Assembly (NCBI GenBank): GCA_025210295.1
Contig: JAOASC010000033.1
Span: 124,001-188,000 of the forward strand
Direction: 5' to 3'
Source: Flavobacteriales bacterium
GTDB taxonomy: Bacteria; Bacteroidota; Bacteroidia; Flavobacteriales_D; Parvicellaceae
DNA: 64,000 nt
Shown here in pieces: positions 63,937 through 64,000 of this stretch; within the stretch, counting starts at the first letter, position 1; each line of letters opens with the position of its first letter. Below the pieces are notes generated by a model. The model was not told the DNA's origin and did no database searches. It saw only the letters and a list, made by a program, of their open reading frames with translations. Position numbers and translations under genes: made by a program.

Positions 63937-64000
63937 TTATAAGGAACCAATCATGTTTTTAGGGTTTACCCATTCATCATATTTTTCCTCTGGAACATAT
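63937..64000 (-). CDS. C-terminal fragment of an unidentified gene
   Basis: The last 20 codons and stop of a minus-strand gene that continues beyond the window: ...YVPEEKYDEWVNPKNMIGSL. The proper stop, and the terminator right after it, make this a real gene end. Too little is visible to name a family. Confidence 0.6.
   Translation of the reverse strand, partial: YVPEEKYDEWVNPKNMIGSL

Noticed and set aside
1..64000. CRISPR arrays, tRNA or rRNA genes, transposases
   Set aside because: No regularly spaced direct repeats, cloverleaf-like sequence, rRNA core or transposase motif seen on reading the window.

Overview
The window looks like chromosomal DNA of a low-GC member of the Bacteroidota, most likely Flavobacteriales. 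The evidence is: type IX secretion (T9SS) type A and type B C-terminal sorting domains on several large secreted proteins; many short lipoproteins with a Cys lipobox; a fused CcoN-CcoO cbb3 oxidase; Bacteroidota-typical families (DUF4837, DUF547, DUF5723, DUF4199, LEA14-type lipoprotein); and -7 elements of the form TAnnTTTG. A species cannot be named from this alone. I see no rRNA, tRNA, CRISPR array, insertion sequence or phage gene.

Layout. 1-5 kb: cell wall and translation (PBP1A with a zinc-ribbon insertion, pheS, a cyclophilin lipoprotein, a small lipoprotein). 5-17 kb: mixed envelope and metabolic genes (free Met-R-sulfoxide reductase, Ig-like lipoprotein, M23 and metzincin peptidases, a T9SS type B giant, LEA lipoprotein, murI, DUF4837, CvpA). 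17-26.5 kb: a complete cbb3 oxidase locus on the minus strand: ccoI, ccoS, ccoNO, ccoQ, ccoP, a terminator, then ccoG, ccoH and a SafE-like membrane protein. The two small subunits ccoQ and ccoS (56 and 57 aa) lie in what would otherwise look like gaps. 26.5-30 kb: a tight three-gene set (GH113-like hydrolase, lipoprotein, DUF547-beta-barrel fusion). 30-41.5 kb: a PurF-like amidotransferase operon with a DUF4199 protein and an SDR, small lipoproteins, an HD phosphohydrolase, a sodium symporter, an M1 aminopeptidase, a biotinyl carrier protein and a YceI lipoprotein. 41.6-47 kb: a T9SS lamin-tail protein, then a four-gene operon encoding a ParA/MinD-like ATPase, a small basic-ended protein, a stand-alone homologue of the first periplasmic domain of GldM and a carboxypeptidase-regulatory-like protein, next to metF. 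47-58.4 kb: FkbM methyltransferase, an outer-membrane triad (T9SS protein, DUF5723 barrel, large lipoprotein), a membrane protein, a multidomain GH18 T9SS protein and an internally duplicated T9SS protein. 58.4-64 kb: ABC1 kinase with a TetR-like regulator, a PP2C (SpoIIE) phosphatase with an RDD membrane protein, a Cys/Met-metabolism PLP enzyme, and the tail of an unidentified gene.

The best candidate for an undescribed system is the ParA operon at about 43.7-45.9 kb. It joins a cytoplasmic positioning-type ATPase to periplasmic proteins, one of which resembles the N-terminal domain of the T9SS/gliding motor component GldM. The operon arrangement and the sequence resemblance can be seen; a role in placing or modulating envelope machinery is inference. 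All family assignments come from reading motifs and overall sequence character, without database searches.
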